A stretch of 64,000 nt of DNA from Symbiodinium natans (Eukaryota; Sar; Dinophyceae; Suessiales; Symbiodiniaceae): assembly GCA_905221605.1 (NCBI GenBank), contig CAJNDS010002135.1, positions 1 to 64,000 of the forward strand. The letters run 5' to 3'. Positions within the stretch are counted from its first letter, which is position 1, and the number at the start of each line of letters is the position of its first letter. Shown piece by piece: positions 22,940 to 34,595 of the stretch. The notes below the pieces were generated by a model that did no database searches, was not told the DNA's origin, and worked only from the letters and a program-made list of their open reading frames with translations. The position numbers and the translations under genes are program-made.

Positions 22940-25900
22940 ACTGAAGCTATCACCAGGCTGCTGGGCCTCAGCGCCTGCTCTTCCAGGGAGCTGTCTTCGT
23001 CGCTGGCCTGCAGGCGGGCAATGCATGTCAAATCTTAGGTTTGATGCGAGATGCGGCCGGTGACAGGACCTCACAACCCTCAAATACATTCAAAAAGTGC
23101 TCAAGGCGCTTGCGGCTCCGGTGCCTCGTCGCCCCCCGAGCGCCCGCGCCCGCGCCGTCGGGGCTTCAACCCGAGCCGCTGGCGCTCCGCCTCCTGTCGA
23201 GGATTGCATTGCGCATTCATACCATCATATACGATGCTTTTGCCACGCTTTCGCAACGGAATGACGCAAGACACTCTCGGTCCATACCGGCTGCAGAAAA
23301 TACTACTACATTGAAGCGATGCTGCGCTGACGACTTGTTGGTGCAGTCGAGAGCTCCCAGTACATGCTCCCCGTGCCCATCATCGGTGATACAGGCCCTG
23401 TCTCAAGCTTGAACTGGCCGGACGTCACACGAAGCCCTCACCCCCAACAGGTCGGCCAAAGTCCTCGGCCAGCTGAGCCAGACCTTATTCCGAGCAACAC
23501 AGTCGGTGCAGTCTGGAGCTGGCGAGGGGAGCAGAACAAGAGCAGAAAGCTCTGGGGCCACTAGCCCTGGCTAGCCTACAAATGACTTGGGATGGGCTCG
23601 GTTGGAGGTGCTGAGGTTTGGTCAGGTTCGCTGCTGAGCCGGGCCACGTCGCCGGGCTTCCAGGAGGGCCGCCGACGGGTCCACCTGAGGCCAAAACAGG
23701 CCAGACAACGGACATCTGAACCTTTTAAATTCCTTTCATCTCCTTATAAAGCCTGCCCCTTTCCCCATCGCCGAGGCCCGCGCAGCCTCCCCGCGCCCGA
23801 CGAGCAACCTGATCAGCCGAAGCGTGCTTGGGTTTGAGAATTTCGGGAAATTTGACGCTGTCCATGTTGCACTGTTGCACTACCAGAGGCCCGCCAACAT
23901 TGCAGCTGATGCCTGATGATGCTTGGACGCTTCTGGATGCTTCCGGCAAGGAGCCTCCGGCGCTGCCTTGCTGCTTCATTTTCGGACAAGTCCTGCCCAT
24001 GCGTACGATTGGAACGTCGGGTGCTGCAAGTTGCCCAAACAGCCAAGCACTTCGCCCAACAAGCGCTGCCGACTTCAGCTGCCAGGGGGCCAACTAGCTT
24101 ACGAAATCTTGCCTGACTTGACATTCAGTGGCACGTTGAGGTGCCCTAGTTACGTGCTTCATCGGACGCGTCACATTCTGCAGCTATTCTGGGCAGAACG
24201 TCAGGAGGAGGAGGCCGTTGTCCTCGGTCTCGTCATCACCCCCGGGTCGCATCGCCAAGCGCTCCAGGCCGTCGGTCAGCTTTCCCTGCCACCTGCAGAG
24301 CAAGCGTGGAATTTCGAAGTTGCAATTGTCTGAGCATTGCCAGCACTAGCACCTGAACTCTGCCGCCGAAGGGGTGCAGCTCATCAAGCGTGAACACACT
24401 GAAAGCCAGGCCACATGGACAAGACGAGGTTCCAGGCTTGCGCAGGCATCTTCTGGGCAAAGTCCTCCACTGACAGGTGCACCGAACGGGAAACTTACAC
24501 TGTCTCGCTTGGGGGGGGGGGGCCAGGGACCAGCGTCCGACCGGCATCTTGCCGTGTTCGGGCGCGGCTACCAGTTGCTTCGACCGTCTACGTGAACAGG
24601 CACTATACGCTCAAACACTGCAGCAATAGAGCCATGGGCCGACTATGGCCTACTCCATGCGGCTTCGGCACCTGGCACTGCGCGACAGCTTGCCCACGCT
24701 CCACGACAAGTGCAGTGAGCGTGGCGTCGTCCGCCATGGCCCCGGGCTCCTTCTTCCGACGCCTCTGCAGGCCACAACTTGGGGTAGATCTGGGTTGATC
24801 TGGGTGGGTCCGGGCAGGCTGGTTAGGCAGTCCCGCGGTCCGGTACGTTATGGTACGGTTGTGGTCTTCGATTGCTTGGGCTTTTTAGGCGGAAGGGTGA
24901 CGGGCGGACCCAAAAACCAAGAGTGGCGTATAGACCTAATATGGAGTAGGTGGAATGGCAGGCGTGGCGCCGCTTCAGTGCGGCGCGCTGCTTCTCCAAA
25001 TCATGGTCGAAGTTGGCCATGCGTCGGAGGGCTTCCGACAAGGCTGCCCGCCTGAGATCTCACGCGCGCGCACGCATAGTCATGCGAAGCTTGCCCGCAT
25101 GCTCTTCCAGCCATGGCCAGCCACGTCCAGCCATGTCCCAGCCGAGCCACAGCTCCGGGTCGCTGGCACGCAGGGCCGCTGCGACCAGGGCTCCAGTCGT
25201 CGACGACGCTCCTCCGGAGCCCAAGGCCTGCCGAGAGCAATTCCGCTATACAAAGCATGCCCTGCAGTACACTCAGACACGCGCATTGACCGTGAACAGA
25301 ACAAGAAAAAAAGAATACACAAGAAACGCAAGGGAAACCAAGACACCTGCTCAGCATCCTCTTTGAGGAGGGAAGCTTGCTCTGTGCAGAAGCGAAGGGA
25401 GTTCTCCAGGTCCTGGCAGCGTGCCTCAGAGCGGGAGCCGCGCAAGAGCCGATCACAACTGTACACTCCCATTGCCCCCGCCCTGACCTTGACCTGAATT
25501 TCGTGCTTTCAAGCCCGACTGCGGCGCCAACATGAACCAAACAACAAAAGCTCGCACGATCTCGCACAGAACTCGAACTGCTTGTGCCAGTATATGCCAG
25601 GCGTCCGCCAGCTTCTCGCAGGCTGCCAGCTGTTCCTGCGACCAGCCATCTGCGTATCCAGCCTGCCGGCGTGTGCGTGTGCGCGACAGCCGGTTTGCAA
25701 AGGTTCTACTTGCTTCACGATTATTTGTGCAGAGGGCCATGCCCCTTGTCATTGGTGGATGGGCAACCATGAGGCCAATGCCAAGAGCTGTAAACGCGTA
25801 CTTGCTTCAATTACCTTCGAACTTTTGTCTATGCTGCACATGCAGTTGCAAGGTGCGATGCGCGGTCCATGTCTGCAGCAGGTTGATGTGCAGAACATGC

Positions 25901-26850
25901 CGTTGCAAGCAGACGGAGAGAGATTGCGCATGATCAACTAACCCTTTCGGGGTCCTGACAGCTCAGCTAAGTGCGTTTCCCGACCGGAGTCAAAGACATC
26001 CTAATGTCATAGAACACGAGCCAATGCGAGCTGGCTGCCACATGCACCCTGACGTTGAACGATCTGCTGGTCGCTGGCTGTCACTGGATGTCACCTACCG
26101 GATGTCACTCGATGATACTGGATGTCGCCCGGGGCCTCCAGTAGCTCTTGGAGCTCCTTTCGGCAGGCGTCGCGCGCAGCTGCCAGGTTCGCCACTTGGC
26201 CTGCTCGCGATTCACCCACCCAGAGATTTCGTTTTGCTAGGGCTCGAGTAGCTCCCACTCAGGGCGAAATCTGGCAGGCTGCTTGTTGGAGACTACGGCT
26301 CGATGCAATACGCACCAATGCCAAGGCACTTTGGTGCAGCAAGGCATGCCCGACCAGCAGCGCGCCGCCATCCTTGAGTCAAGGGCTGAAGTGCACGCAT
26401 TGCTTGGTGAGAGCTGCCACATAGTCGAGACGCACATGCGGATGTCATCGATGCAGCGATAGCCATGGATACCCAAATGGATGGGTTGATTCTTCTGTGT
26501 GTGGGCGTGCAGCTGACTACGAATTACAGTGCATCTCACTGCTGTTGCAGAACCTGCACTGGCTTCATAAGCACGCCCGTCCTCTCCCTGCTCCATCTGG
26601 CGGCTTCGCGCTAGGTCTTGGCGTTGCAACTCAAGCTCCTCCTGCGCAGGGGGCATCGTTCATGAGGGAGCTATGCCGGATACGTCCAAGACTCTTTCCC
26701 ACATCTGCGACTCATCAGAAGGTTGCAGGGTTTTTCTTTGCGCCTCCAGCTTCGCCAGGTGCCGCGATGCGAGCGCCAGCTTGCCGGGGCCGCTGGCCTC
26801 GCAGAGGGATGCAGAGATGCAGGGGCGCGTGGACAACTTGACAACCGGCT
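22940..26850 (-). CDS. Cassette 1 of modular helical gene
   Basis: Modules on the minus strand: C (about 26,730; LALASRHLAKLEAQRKTLQP), O (about 26,600; QEELELQRQDLARSRQMEQ), P (about 26,350; GGALLVGHALLHQSALALV), B (26136-26200 or slightly longer; VANLAAARDACRKELQELL), D (25598-25649; GWSQEQLAACEKLADAW), E (25347-25424; ARCQDLENSLRFCTEQASLL), J (about 25,140-25,200; ALRASDPELWLG), A (24971-25051; LSEALRRMANFDHDLEKQRA), F (24672-24762; DDATLTALVVERGQAVAQCQ), H (about 24407-24464; FAQKMPAQAWNLVLSMW), I (about 24,240-24,292; WQGKLTDGLERL), M (about 23,660; VDPSAALLEARRRG), N (about 23,470; GLAQLAEDFG), L (about 23,120-23,215; RQEAERQRLGLKPRRRGRG) and R (about 22,950-23,010; QASDEDSSLEEQALR). 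Exon E uses a GT donor here and a GC donor in X and Y. Function unknown. Confidence 0.6.
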
Positions 26851-26885
26851 GCAAAGGGGAGTGCCACCCACCGAGGCCTCATATT
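22957..26885 (+). repeat. Segmental direct duplication, copy 1
   Basis: This is nearly identical to 27,553-31,425 in the same orientation. The offset is 4,596 bp at the left, 4,591 from about 23,870, 4,560 after about 25,300, and about 4,542 near the right end, reflecting a few small indels; for example, about 31 bp near 25,270-25,300 is missing from copy 2. Exons and introns are equally conserved, so the duplication is recent. It contains cassette 1 of the modular gene on the minus strand. Confidence 0.95.
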
Positions 26886-26928
26886 GCATGCTCACGGTAG
26901 GGCCGAGTGTAGCAAGGTGCTAAAGAGG

Positions 26929-27339
26929 TCACTTGTGCTTTGGTTGTTCCTGGATTCCGAAGGAATCGAGAAACAAAACCTGCTTCCGCGGACACCTTCC
27001 GCTGGCCTTCCGCGGAACGAAGACCAGAATCCCACTCCAACATGTTTTACAACTTGCTTCCAGGAGCATCTTGGCATCAAATAGAACGGTTGCTTCCGCG
27101 AACAGCGCTTGAAGTCGAGGGATGTGTTGAAACGCCCTTCTGAATCCTGAGGTCTGGTGCTTTGTGAGTAGCTCAGGACCTGGAGTAAGAGCCGATGACC
27201 ACAGCCCCAGACGTACAAGATTTCGCACTGGAGCTTCCGCGAGCTTCCGCGTGCACAAGCTTGCGTCCACGTGCGCAGCACAACGCTCATTTCGGACCGC
27301 CATGCAGGCACCATTGCCATATACTTGACTGACTTTCAC
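26929..27339 (-). CDS. Unidentified coding-like ORF in the spacer between duplicated copies
   Basis: This minus-strand frame of about 136 codons lies in the 670-bp spacer between the two duplicated segments. Residues such as NLVRLGLWSSALTPGPELL and FQHIPRLQALFAEATVLFDA look like ordinary globular protein. An overlapping second minus frame is also open, which weakens the case. Its start is not certain and no family is recognised. It is absent from both duplicated copies. Confidence 0.25.
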   Translation of the reverse strand: MKVSQVYGNGACMAVRNERCAAHVDASLCTRKLAEAPVRNLVRLGLWSSALTPGPELLTKHQTSGFRRAFQHIPRLQALFAEATVLFDAKMLLEASCKTCWSGILVFVPRKASGRCPRKQVLFLDSFGIQEQPKHK

Positions 27340-27549
27340 ACGCTCGGACAGAAAGCACGCTGAGGGTGCTGCGGCTTCGCCCCATGCGGAGACGGCAGAC
27401 GCCCTGCCACACTAGCCAACAGCAGCAGTGTTGGAGCAGCCGTACTGGCGGCACCGTGTCGACAGTCGGCTTCCATGTCGAGCATGTGCTTGTTTAAAAT
27501 CGTTACTTCTCGTTATGTGTCGTTTGCGGGCCATTGTAAGTGTTGTCAC

Positions 27550-30500
27550 CACGCTGCTGGGCCTCAGCGCCTGCTCTTCCAGGGAGCTGTCTTCGTCGCT
27601 GGCCTGCAGGCGGGCAATGCATGTCAAATCTTAGGTTTGATGCGAGATGCGGCCGGTGACAGGACCTCACAACCCTCAAATACATTCAAAAAGTGCTCAA
27701 GGCGCTTGCGGCTCCGGTGCCTCGTCGCCCCCCGAGCGCCCGCGCCCGCGCCGTCGGGGCTTCAACCCGAGCCGCTGGCGCTCCGCCTCCTGTCGAGGAT
27801 TGCATTGCGCATTCATACCATCATATACGATGCTTTTGCCACGCTTTCGCAACGGAATGACGCAAGACACTCTCGGTCCATACCGGCTGCAGAAAATACT
27901 ACTACATTGAAGCGATGCTGCGCTGACGACTTGTTGGTGCAGTCGAGAGCTCCCAGTACATGCTCCCCGTGCCCATCATCGGTGATACAGGCCCTGTCTC
28001 AAGCTTGAACCGGCCGGACGTCACACGAAGCCCTCACCCTCAACAGGTCGGCCAAAGTCCTCGGCCAGCTGAGCCAGACCTTATTCCGAGCAACACAGCC
28101 GGCGCAGTCTGGAGCTGGCGAGGGGAGCAGAACAAGAGCAGAAAGCTCTGGGGCCCTTAGCCCTGGCTAGCCGACAAATGACTTGGGATGGGCTCGGTTG
28201 GAGGTGCTAAGGTTTGGTCAGGTTCGCTGCTGAGCCGGGCCACGTCGCCGGGCTTCCAGGAGGGCCGCCGACGGGTCCACCTGAGGCCAAAATAGGCAAG
28301 ACAACGGACATCTGAACCTTTTAAATATCTCCTTATAAAGCCTGCCCATTTCCCAGTAGCCGAGGCCCGCGCAGCCTCCCCGCGCCCGACGAGCAACCTG
28401 ATCAGCCGAGAGAATTTCGGGTAATTTGACACCTTTCTCTTGCTGACGCTGTCCATGTTGCACTGTTGCACTACCAGAGGCCCGCCAACATTGCAGCTGA
28501 TGCCTGATGATGCTTGGACGCTTCTGGATGCTTCCGGCAAGGAGCCTCCGGCGCTGCCTTGCTGCTTCATTTTCGGACAAGTCCTGCCCATGCGTACGAT
28601 TGGAACGTCGGGTGCTGCAAGTTGCCCAAACAGCCAAGCACTTCGCCCAACAAGCGCTGCCGACTTCAGCTGCCAGGGGGCCAACTAGCTTACGAAATCT
28701 TGCCTGACTTGACATTCAGTGGCACGTTGAGGTGCCCTAGTTACGTGCTTCATCGGACGCGTCACATTCTGCAGCTATTCTGGGCAGAACGTCAGGAGGA
28801 GGAGGCCGTTGTCCTCGGTCTCGTCATCACCCCCGGGTCGCATCGCCAAGCGCTCCAGGCCGTCGGTCAGCTTTCCCTGCCACCTGCAGAGCAAGCGTGG
28901 AATTTCGAAGTTGCAATTGTCTGAGCATTGCCAGCACTAGCACCTGAACTCTGCCGCCGAAGGGGTGCAGCTCATCAAGCGTGAACACACTGAAAGCCAG
29001 GCCACATGGACAAGACGAGGTTCCAGGCTTGCGCAGGCATCTTCTGGGCAAAGTCCTCCACTGACAGGTGCACCGAACGGGAAACTTACACTGTCTCGCT
29101 TGGGGGGGGGGGGCCAGGGACCAGCGTCCGACCGGCATCTTGCCGTGTTCGGGCGCGGCTACCAGTTGCTTCGACCGTCTACGTGAACAGGCACTATACG
29201 CTCAAACACTGCAGCAATAGAGCCATGGGCCGACTATGGCCTACTCCATGCGGCTTCGGCACCTGGCACTGCGCGACAGCTTGCCCACGCTCCACGACAA
29301 GTGCAGTGAGCGTGGCGTCGTCCGCCATGGCCCCGGGCTCCTTCTTCCGACGCCTCTGCAGGCCACAACTTGGGGTAGATCTGGGTTGATCTGGGTGGGT
29401 CCGGGCAGGCTGGTTAGGCAGTCCCGCGGTCCGGTACGTTATGGTACGGTTGTGGTCTTCGATTGCTTGGGCTTTTTAAGCGGAAGGGTGACGGGCGGAC
29501 CCAAAAACCAAGAGTGGCGTATAGACCTAATATGGAGTATGTGGAATGGCAGGCGTGGCGCCGCTTCAGTGCCGCACGCTGCTTCTCCAAATCATGGTCG
29601 AAGTTGGCCATGCGTCGGAGGGCTTCCGACAAGGCTGCTCGCCTGAGATCTCACGCACGCGCGCACTTAGTCATGCGAAGCTTGCCCGCACACTCTTCCA
29701 GCCATGGCCACGTCCAGCCATGTCCCAGCCGAGCCACAGCTCCGGGTCGCTGGCACGCAGGGCCGCTGCGACCAGGGCTCCAGTCGTCGACGACGCTCCT
29801 CCGGAGCCCAAGGCCTGCCGAGAGCAATTCCGCTATACAAAGCATGCCCTCCAGTACACTCACAAGAATACACAAGAAACGCAAGAAACGCAAGAAACCA
29901 AGACACCTGCTCAGCATCCTCTTTGAGGAGGGAAGCTTGCTCTGTGCAGAAGCGAAGGGAGTTCTCCAGGTCCTGGCAGCGTGCCTCAGAGCGGGAGCCG
30001 CGCAAGAGCCGATCACAACTGTACACTCCCATTGTCCCCGCCCTGACCTTGACCTGAATTTCGCGCTTTCAAGCCCGACTGCGGCGCCAACATGAACCAA
30101 ACAACAAAAGCTCGCACGATCTCGCACAGAACTCGAACTGCTCGTGCCAGTATATGCCAGGCGTCCGCCAGCTTCTCGCAGGCTGCCAGCTGTTCCTGCG
30201 ACCAGCCATCTGCGTATCCAGCCTGCCGGCGTGTGCGTGTGCGCGACAGCCGGTTTGCAAAGGTTCTACTTGCTTCACGGTTATTTGTGCAGAGGGCCAT
30301 GCCCCTTGTCACTGGTGGATGGGCAACCATGAGGCCAATGCCAAGAGCTGTAAACGCGTACTTGCTTCAATTACCTTCGAACTTTTGTCTATGCTGCACA
30401 TGCAGTTGCAAGGTGCGATGCGCGGTCCATGTCTGCAGCAGGTTGATGTGCAGAACATGCCGTTGCAAGCAGACGGAGAGAGATTGCGCATGATCAACTA

Positions 30501-31400
30501 ACCCTTTCGGGGTCCTGACAGCTCAGCTAAGTGCGTTTCCCGACCGGAGTCAAAGACATCCTACTGTCATAGAACACGAGCCAATGAGAGCTGGCTGCCA
30601 CATGCACCCTGACGTTGAACGATCTGCTGGTCGCTGGCTGTCACCGGATGTCACCCGGATGTCACCCGATAATACTGGATGTCGCCCGGGGCCTCCAGTA
30701 GCTCTTGGAGCTCCTTTCGGCAGGCGTCTCGCGCAGCTGCCAGGTTCGCCACTTGGCCTGCTCGCGATTCACCCACCCAAAGATTTCGGTTTGCTGGGGC
30801 TCGAGTAGTCCCACTCAGGTCGACATCTGGCGCCTGCTACCGCACGATGCAATACGCACCAATGCCAAGGCACTTTGGTGCAGCAAGGCATGCCCGACCA
30901 GCAGCGCGCCGCCATCCTTGAGTCAAGGGCTGAAGTGCACGCATTGCTTGGTGAGAGCTGCCACATAGTCGAGAAGCACATGCGGATGTCATCGATGCAG
31001 CGATAGCCATGGATACCCAAATGGATGGATTGATTCTTCTGTGTGGGCGTGCAGCTGACTACGAATTACAGTGCATCTCACTGCTGCTGCAGAACCTGCA
31101 CTGGCTTCATAAGCACGCCCGTCCTCTCCCTGCTCCATCTGGCGGCTTCGCGCTAGGTCTTGGCGTTGCAACTCAAGCTCCTCCTGCGCAGGGGGCATCG
31201 TTCATGAGGGAGCTATGCCGGATACGTCCAAGACTCTTTCCCACGTCTGCGACTCAAGGTCGCAGGGTTTTTCTTTGCGCCTCCAGCTTCGCCAGGTGCC
31301 GCGATGCGAGCGCCAGCTTGCCGGGGCCGCTGGCCTCGCAGAGGGATGCAGAGATGCAGGGGCGCGTGGACAACTTGACAACCGGCTGCAAAGGGGAGTG
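27550..31400 (-). CDS. Cassette 2 of modular helical gene
   Basis: This carries the same module set as cassette 1: B 30693-30757 (or slightly longer), D 30158-30209, E 29907-29984, A 29562-29642, F 29263-29353, H about 28998-29055, I about 28,830-28,883, M about 28,250, N about 28,060, L about 27,715-27,810 and R about 27,550-27,605. C and O lie near 31,290 and 31,150, with a shortened C region. No stop or frame break was introduced in E, A, F or H relative to cassette 1, so both may be used, probably as repeated units of one long protein. Alternatively one copy is a recent, still intact redundancy. Confidence 0.55.
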
Positions 31401-31425
31401 CGAACCGTCGAGGCCACCTCATGCT
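27553..31425 (+). repeat. Segmental direct duplication, copy 2
   Basis: Partner of 22,957-26,885. Sequence differences are scattered single bases and a few indels; the most changed block is near 28,320-28,445, where copy 2 has a different short sequence. The right edge falls after AAGGGGAGTGC near 31,400, where the copies diverge. It contains cassette 2 of the modular gene. Confidence 0.95.
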
Positions 31426-32239
31426 CTCCCCAAGCAGGCTGTGACGGCAGATGCGGGTTTGGCGAGCTCCTGCACTCTCTGTGCTTGGGTGCTTCTTGGG
31501 GTCAATGTCGTGGCAGTGGCAGGGGCCATGCGACACGGACTTCTTTGCCATTACTTCATGAAGAGGAGTCTTCGCAGAGGCCTCGGGACGACCAGCACAT
31601 CAAGAGCCCGCCGAAACGCAATCTTTTTAATTTCGGGGCCAACCCGCCATGGAAAATTCCTCCATCCGGCTCTGTGCAGGCCCTGCAGAGGCCTCTAGGA
31701 AGCTTGCTGCTAGGATCCTACCCGATATGTCTCGGCCAGAGCCAACTTTGGTTGAAAGACAAACCAGAGTAGACAGAGTGAACACAAAATGCAAGACCAG
31801 GTAAAAGCTTCAACCCCCCCCCCTGGAGGCTCCAGAAAGCTTCTAAATGATAAATGATTATGGAGGCTCAGCGGGCCCTGATTGGGAACCCAACGACTGT
31901 TGTTCACGACCGAACTTTTGTTCTGGGGACGTCGCAGCAGCACATTGATGACCCTACATTTAACAACATACAAGCCGTCCTGCGCGCACTCTTTCCGTAG
32001 TTGCTGTGCTGCTGGCTGCCCTGCTCCAGGTAGCAGCTGAGTGAAAGCACAGGAGCTAGGCGCCCGTAGCTGAAGCAGCTGAAAGTGCAATCTGGGGCGC
32101 CTCGGCATCCTCGCCAGCTGACAGCCCCTGAGAGGCACACGACCGGAAGTGCATCGGTGAGCTCTTCGATTTTGGGGCTCAAGCTCAGTGGAACCTCTGC
32201 ACGCAGCCTGTAACTGCATGGGCGCTATCTTTGGGTAAA

Positions 32240-32790
32240 CATTTTGGGAGGTGATAAGGACCTAAGGCGGGATGACAACGCACCACTAGAACCACCCCGT
32301 GGCAAAGAATGGGCCCCAAAAGTCTGTGCTAGACAGACCCCTAGACTCGCACAAGAAGAATCCATCTCCCTGTCCCTGTCGGTTTTCCCGTCGCATCCCC
32401 CTACATTTTGCAAATCTGAATACTGGGGCCGCGGACGGTTCTGTTGCCACGGCGCTCACCTCAAGATATTGATGGAGACTGATGCCGATCTCTTTTGACC
32501 CAGCATCCGAAGCCAGCATGCTAATCTTCCACAAAGAGGGGGGGGGGAGGGTGGGGGCGAGGGGAGGCCTCTCTCTAAAGACAAAGACAAGTTTCTCCGA
32601 TTATCACTTGGGGTCGCCAGGCCCCAGGGCTTCGAATTGGCAGATAAATGAACGCCACTAAAAAAGCCCCTTTATGGTATGTCAAACCCCTTTCATGTCA
32701 CAACCTGGTTTTGTGCAGAGGCATGGGTGGCAGGGCCCCCATAGAATGAAATGGAGTCCAACACGACCAGAGACTCAGACTCTGGAATGG
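32240..32790. other. Gap without recognised gene
   Basis: Open frames overlap on both strands around 32,244-32,534 but none has convincing coding character. A G-rich run lies at about 32,538-32,565. Confidence 0.35.
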
Positions 32791-32798
32791 AGGAATCG

Positions 32799-32877
32799 AG
32801 CTAAACCCTAAACCCTAAACCCTAAACCCTAAACCCTATAAACCCTAAACCCTAAACTTACCCTATACCCTAAACCT
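32799..32877 (-). repeat. Interstitial telomere-like CCCTAAA run
   Basis: About ten CCCTAAA units with two interruptions (CCCTATAAA, CTTACCCTATA). Orientation is opposite to the run at 18-92. Confidence 0.85.
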
Positions 32878-33049
32878 GGGAGGTGCCTGCATCTTCATCT
32901 TCAGCTCCTTGAAGTGCCAAAGCCGCAGAATCCGCTGTGGCGTTTGATGCAGCCTGTGCCTGGCAGGTCAGCTGGCATTCCCTGAACAAGCCCAGAGAGC
33001 TTTCTGCCACCAGAAGACTGTGTCGCCGCATGCGGTGTGGTATTTAAGG

Positions 33050-33170
33050 ATGTGAATCTGAAGATGACACATGTCCTCTGATAAGGCATCTACCTCTGCC
33101 ACATCCTTTCGCAGCTGGCGCCAGAGCCCCTGCAAGGCAGACCATTCCTGTTGCGCGTGAAAAGGTAGGA
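33050..33170 (-). CDS. Helical exon (W-x-Q-L type)
   Basis: After the acceptor CGCGCAACAG near 33,155 the frame reads EWSALQGLWRQLRKDVAEVD and ALSEDMCHLQIHILK. It resembles module D/N segments of the cassettes and the exons near 45,330 (LWQQLKGELEEW) and 47,870 (WSGLKEELEALL). It is on the same strand as cassette 2 and upstream of it. Exon ends are not fixed. Confidence 0.4.
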
Positions 33171-34595
33171 CAAGCTAGGGAGGCTAGAGAAAGGCATCCG
33201 TTTCACCGCTTTGTTCAGGTGGTGTTGGCACATGCATCGGTGCGGAGCTTAGAAAAAATCACGAAGAAGCTCAGCTGTGGACTGTCAAGGCGATCCTTTT
33301 CTTGCCGACTAGAGCAGAGCGCATTGTCACACCAACCGCTGCTGGTACAGTGCCAGTAGTGCCGCACTTTGTTCAAATGCAGCAGCTGCACGTCCATGCA
33401 GTGCCACAGCAGACTTGAATCTTGAAGAGATATGCACGTCTGGTGCACCAAGCTAGCCAGGCACTTGCGTATCTTCCGAGCGGTCGAGCGTGCACAATTC
33501 ACAGCTGCAGATTGTCCTCTTGCTGTATGGAATCTGAGTGCCGACTGGCTCTACACTTGTTCCAAGTTCAAGACTGCTCACAAGAACCTATTTGACTGAC
33601 ATCAGCTGAAGAATGCTGAAGATAACAAGATTCTTAGGCACCCACATTCCCATCAGCCCGGACGTCTAAGGCATTTGGCACGTCAGGTCACTTCATAAAC
33701 TGCGAAGCCGAATCGATCCAAATGCCAGTATTGAAGCAGCGTCGCGCCCTTTTCAAAGGACACATAGCTTGCGAAACCAATGACTCGTACTGGCCATAAC
33801 ATAGAGAAAGCAACGACGCTGCGATATGAGGCATTCTAGACATGACTGAGCATGAGATTTCAGGCAGCTGTCTGTCCAAACCCTAAACGGGGAAAGCTGC
33901 GGCATCCAGCCGGTGCTGCTGAGCAGAGCCCTAGCAGCCAAGTGGCACAATGTTGCAAAAGCTACGCCTACGTTCCGGCTCAGCCTACCTGGGTTGGGAC
34001 CACACCTCCTGCGGAGATGCACTCCGGAATGCTAGCACATGAGATGGGAACGTGTAGTAATGTGTAGTGTAGTAATTCTTGGTTGGTTTGCTGCAGTGCC
34101 AAGGTGCTGAAGCAGGCACTGGCTCAGGGACAGCACCTCCGATTCTATGTCTCTCGCGGGAGCGATTGTGGAGTAGAGGCCGTAGTGCGAGTCCTTGCGC
34201 ATGCCCTTTCCTGATCTCGTTTAGCATCTGGAACAGCTCCCTTCAACTAGAACAAACAATTTCTCATGTGCAACGTCCTGACTATGGCCAATATGATGAC
34301 ACCTACAAGCATCAAGATGTCCCGCCAAGCCGATGTGCAAACTGCCCGATATCCATTACTATTCACAGGGGCAAAAGGTTCCAGTCCTTTTCTTACTGAG
34401 GACAAGCACCGGCCAAAACAAACTGCTCATTGGCAGGGCGCCAGGGCGGCAGGCCGAGGCACATGACAATTCCGATGTTGGGAGGGCGGGTGCGACACAC
34501 ATGACACACGTGGCCCAGGGTACCCCGTGTACTGGGTTCTACTGGCAGAAGCCACGCCTTGAAGGGGGACAAGATTTCCGCTGGCAGCAAGAGTT

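Noticed and set aside
23041-29646. Plus-strand frames of 123-138 codons that are conserved in both duplicated copies
   Set aside because: Their conservation follows from the recent DNA duplication. The cassette exons on the minus strand keep similarity in diverged copies X and Y, while these plus frames do not.
32160-32190. TTTTGGGGCTCAAG, resembling the 3' end of the dinoflagellate spliced leader
   Set aside because: It has two extra G and lies on the plus strand with no plus-strand gene beside it. A chance match is more likely than a retroposed leader.
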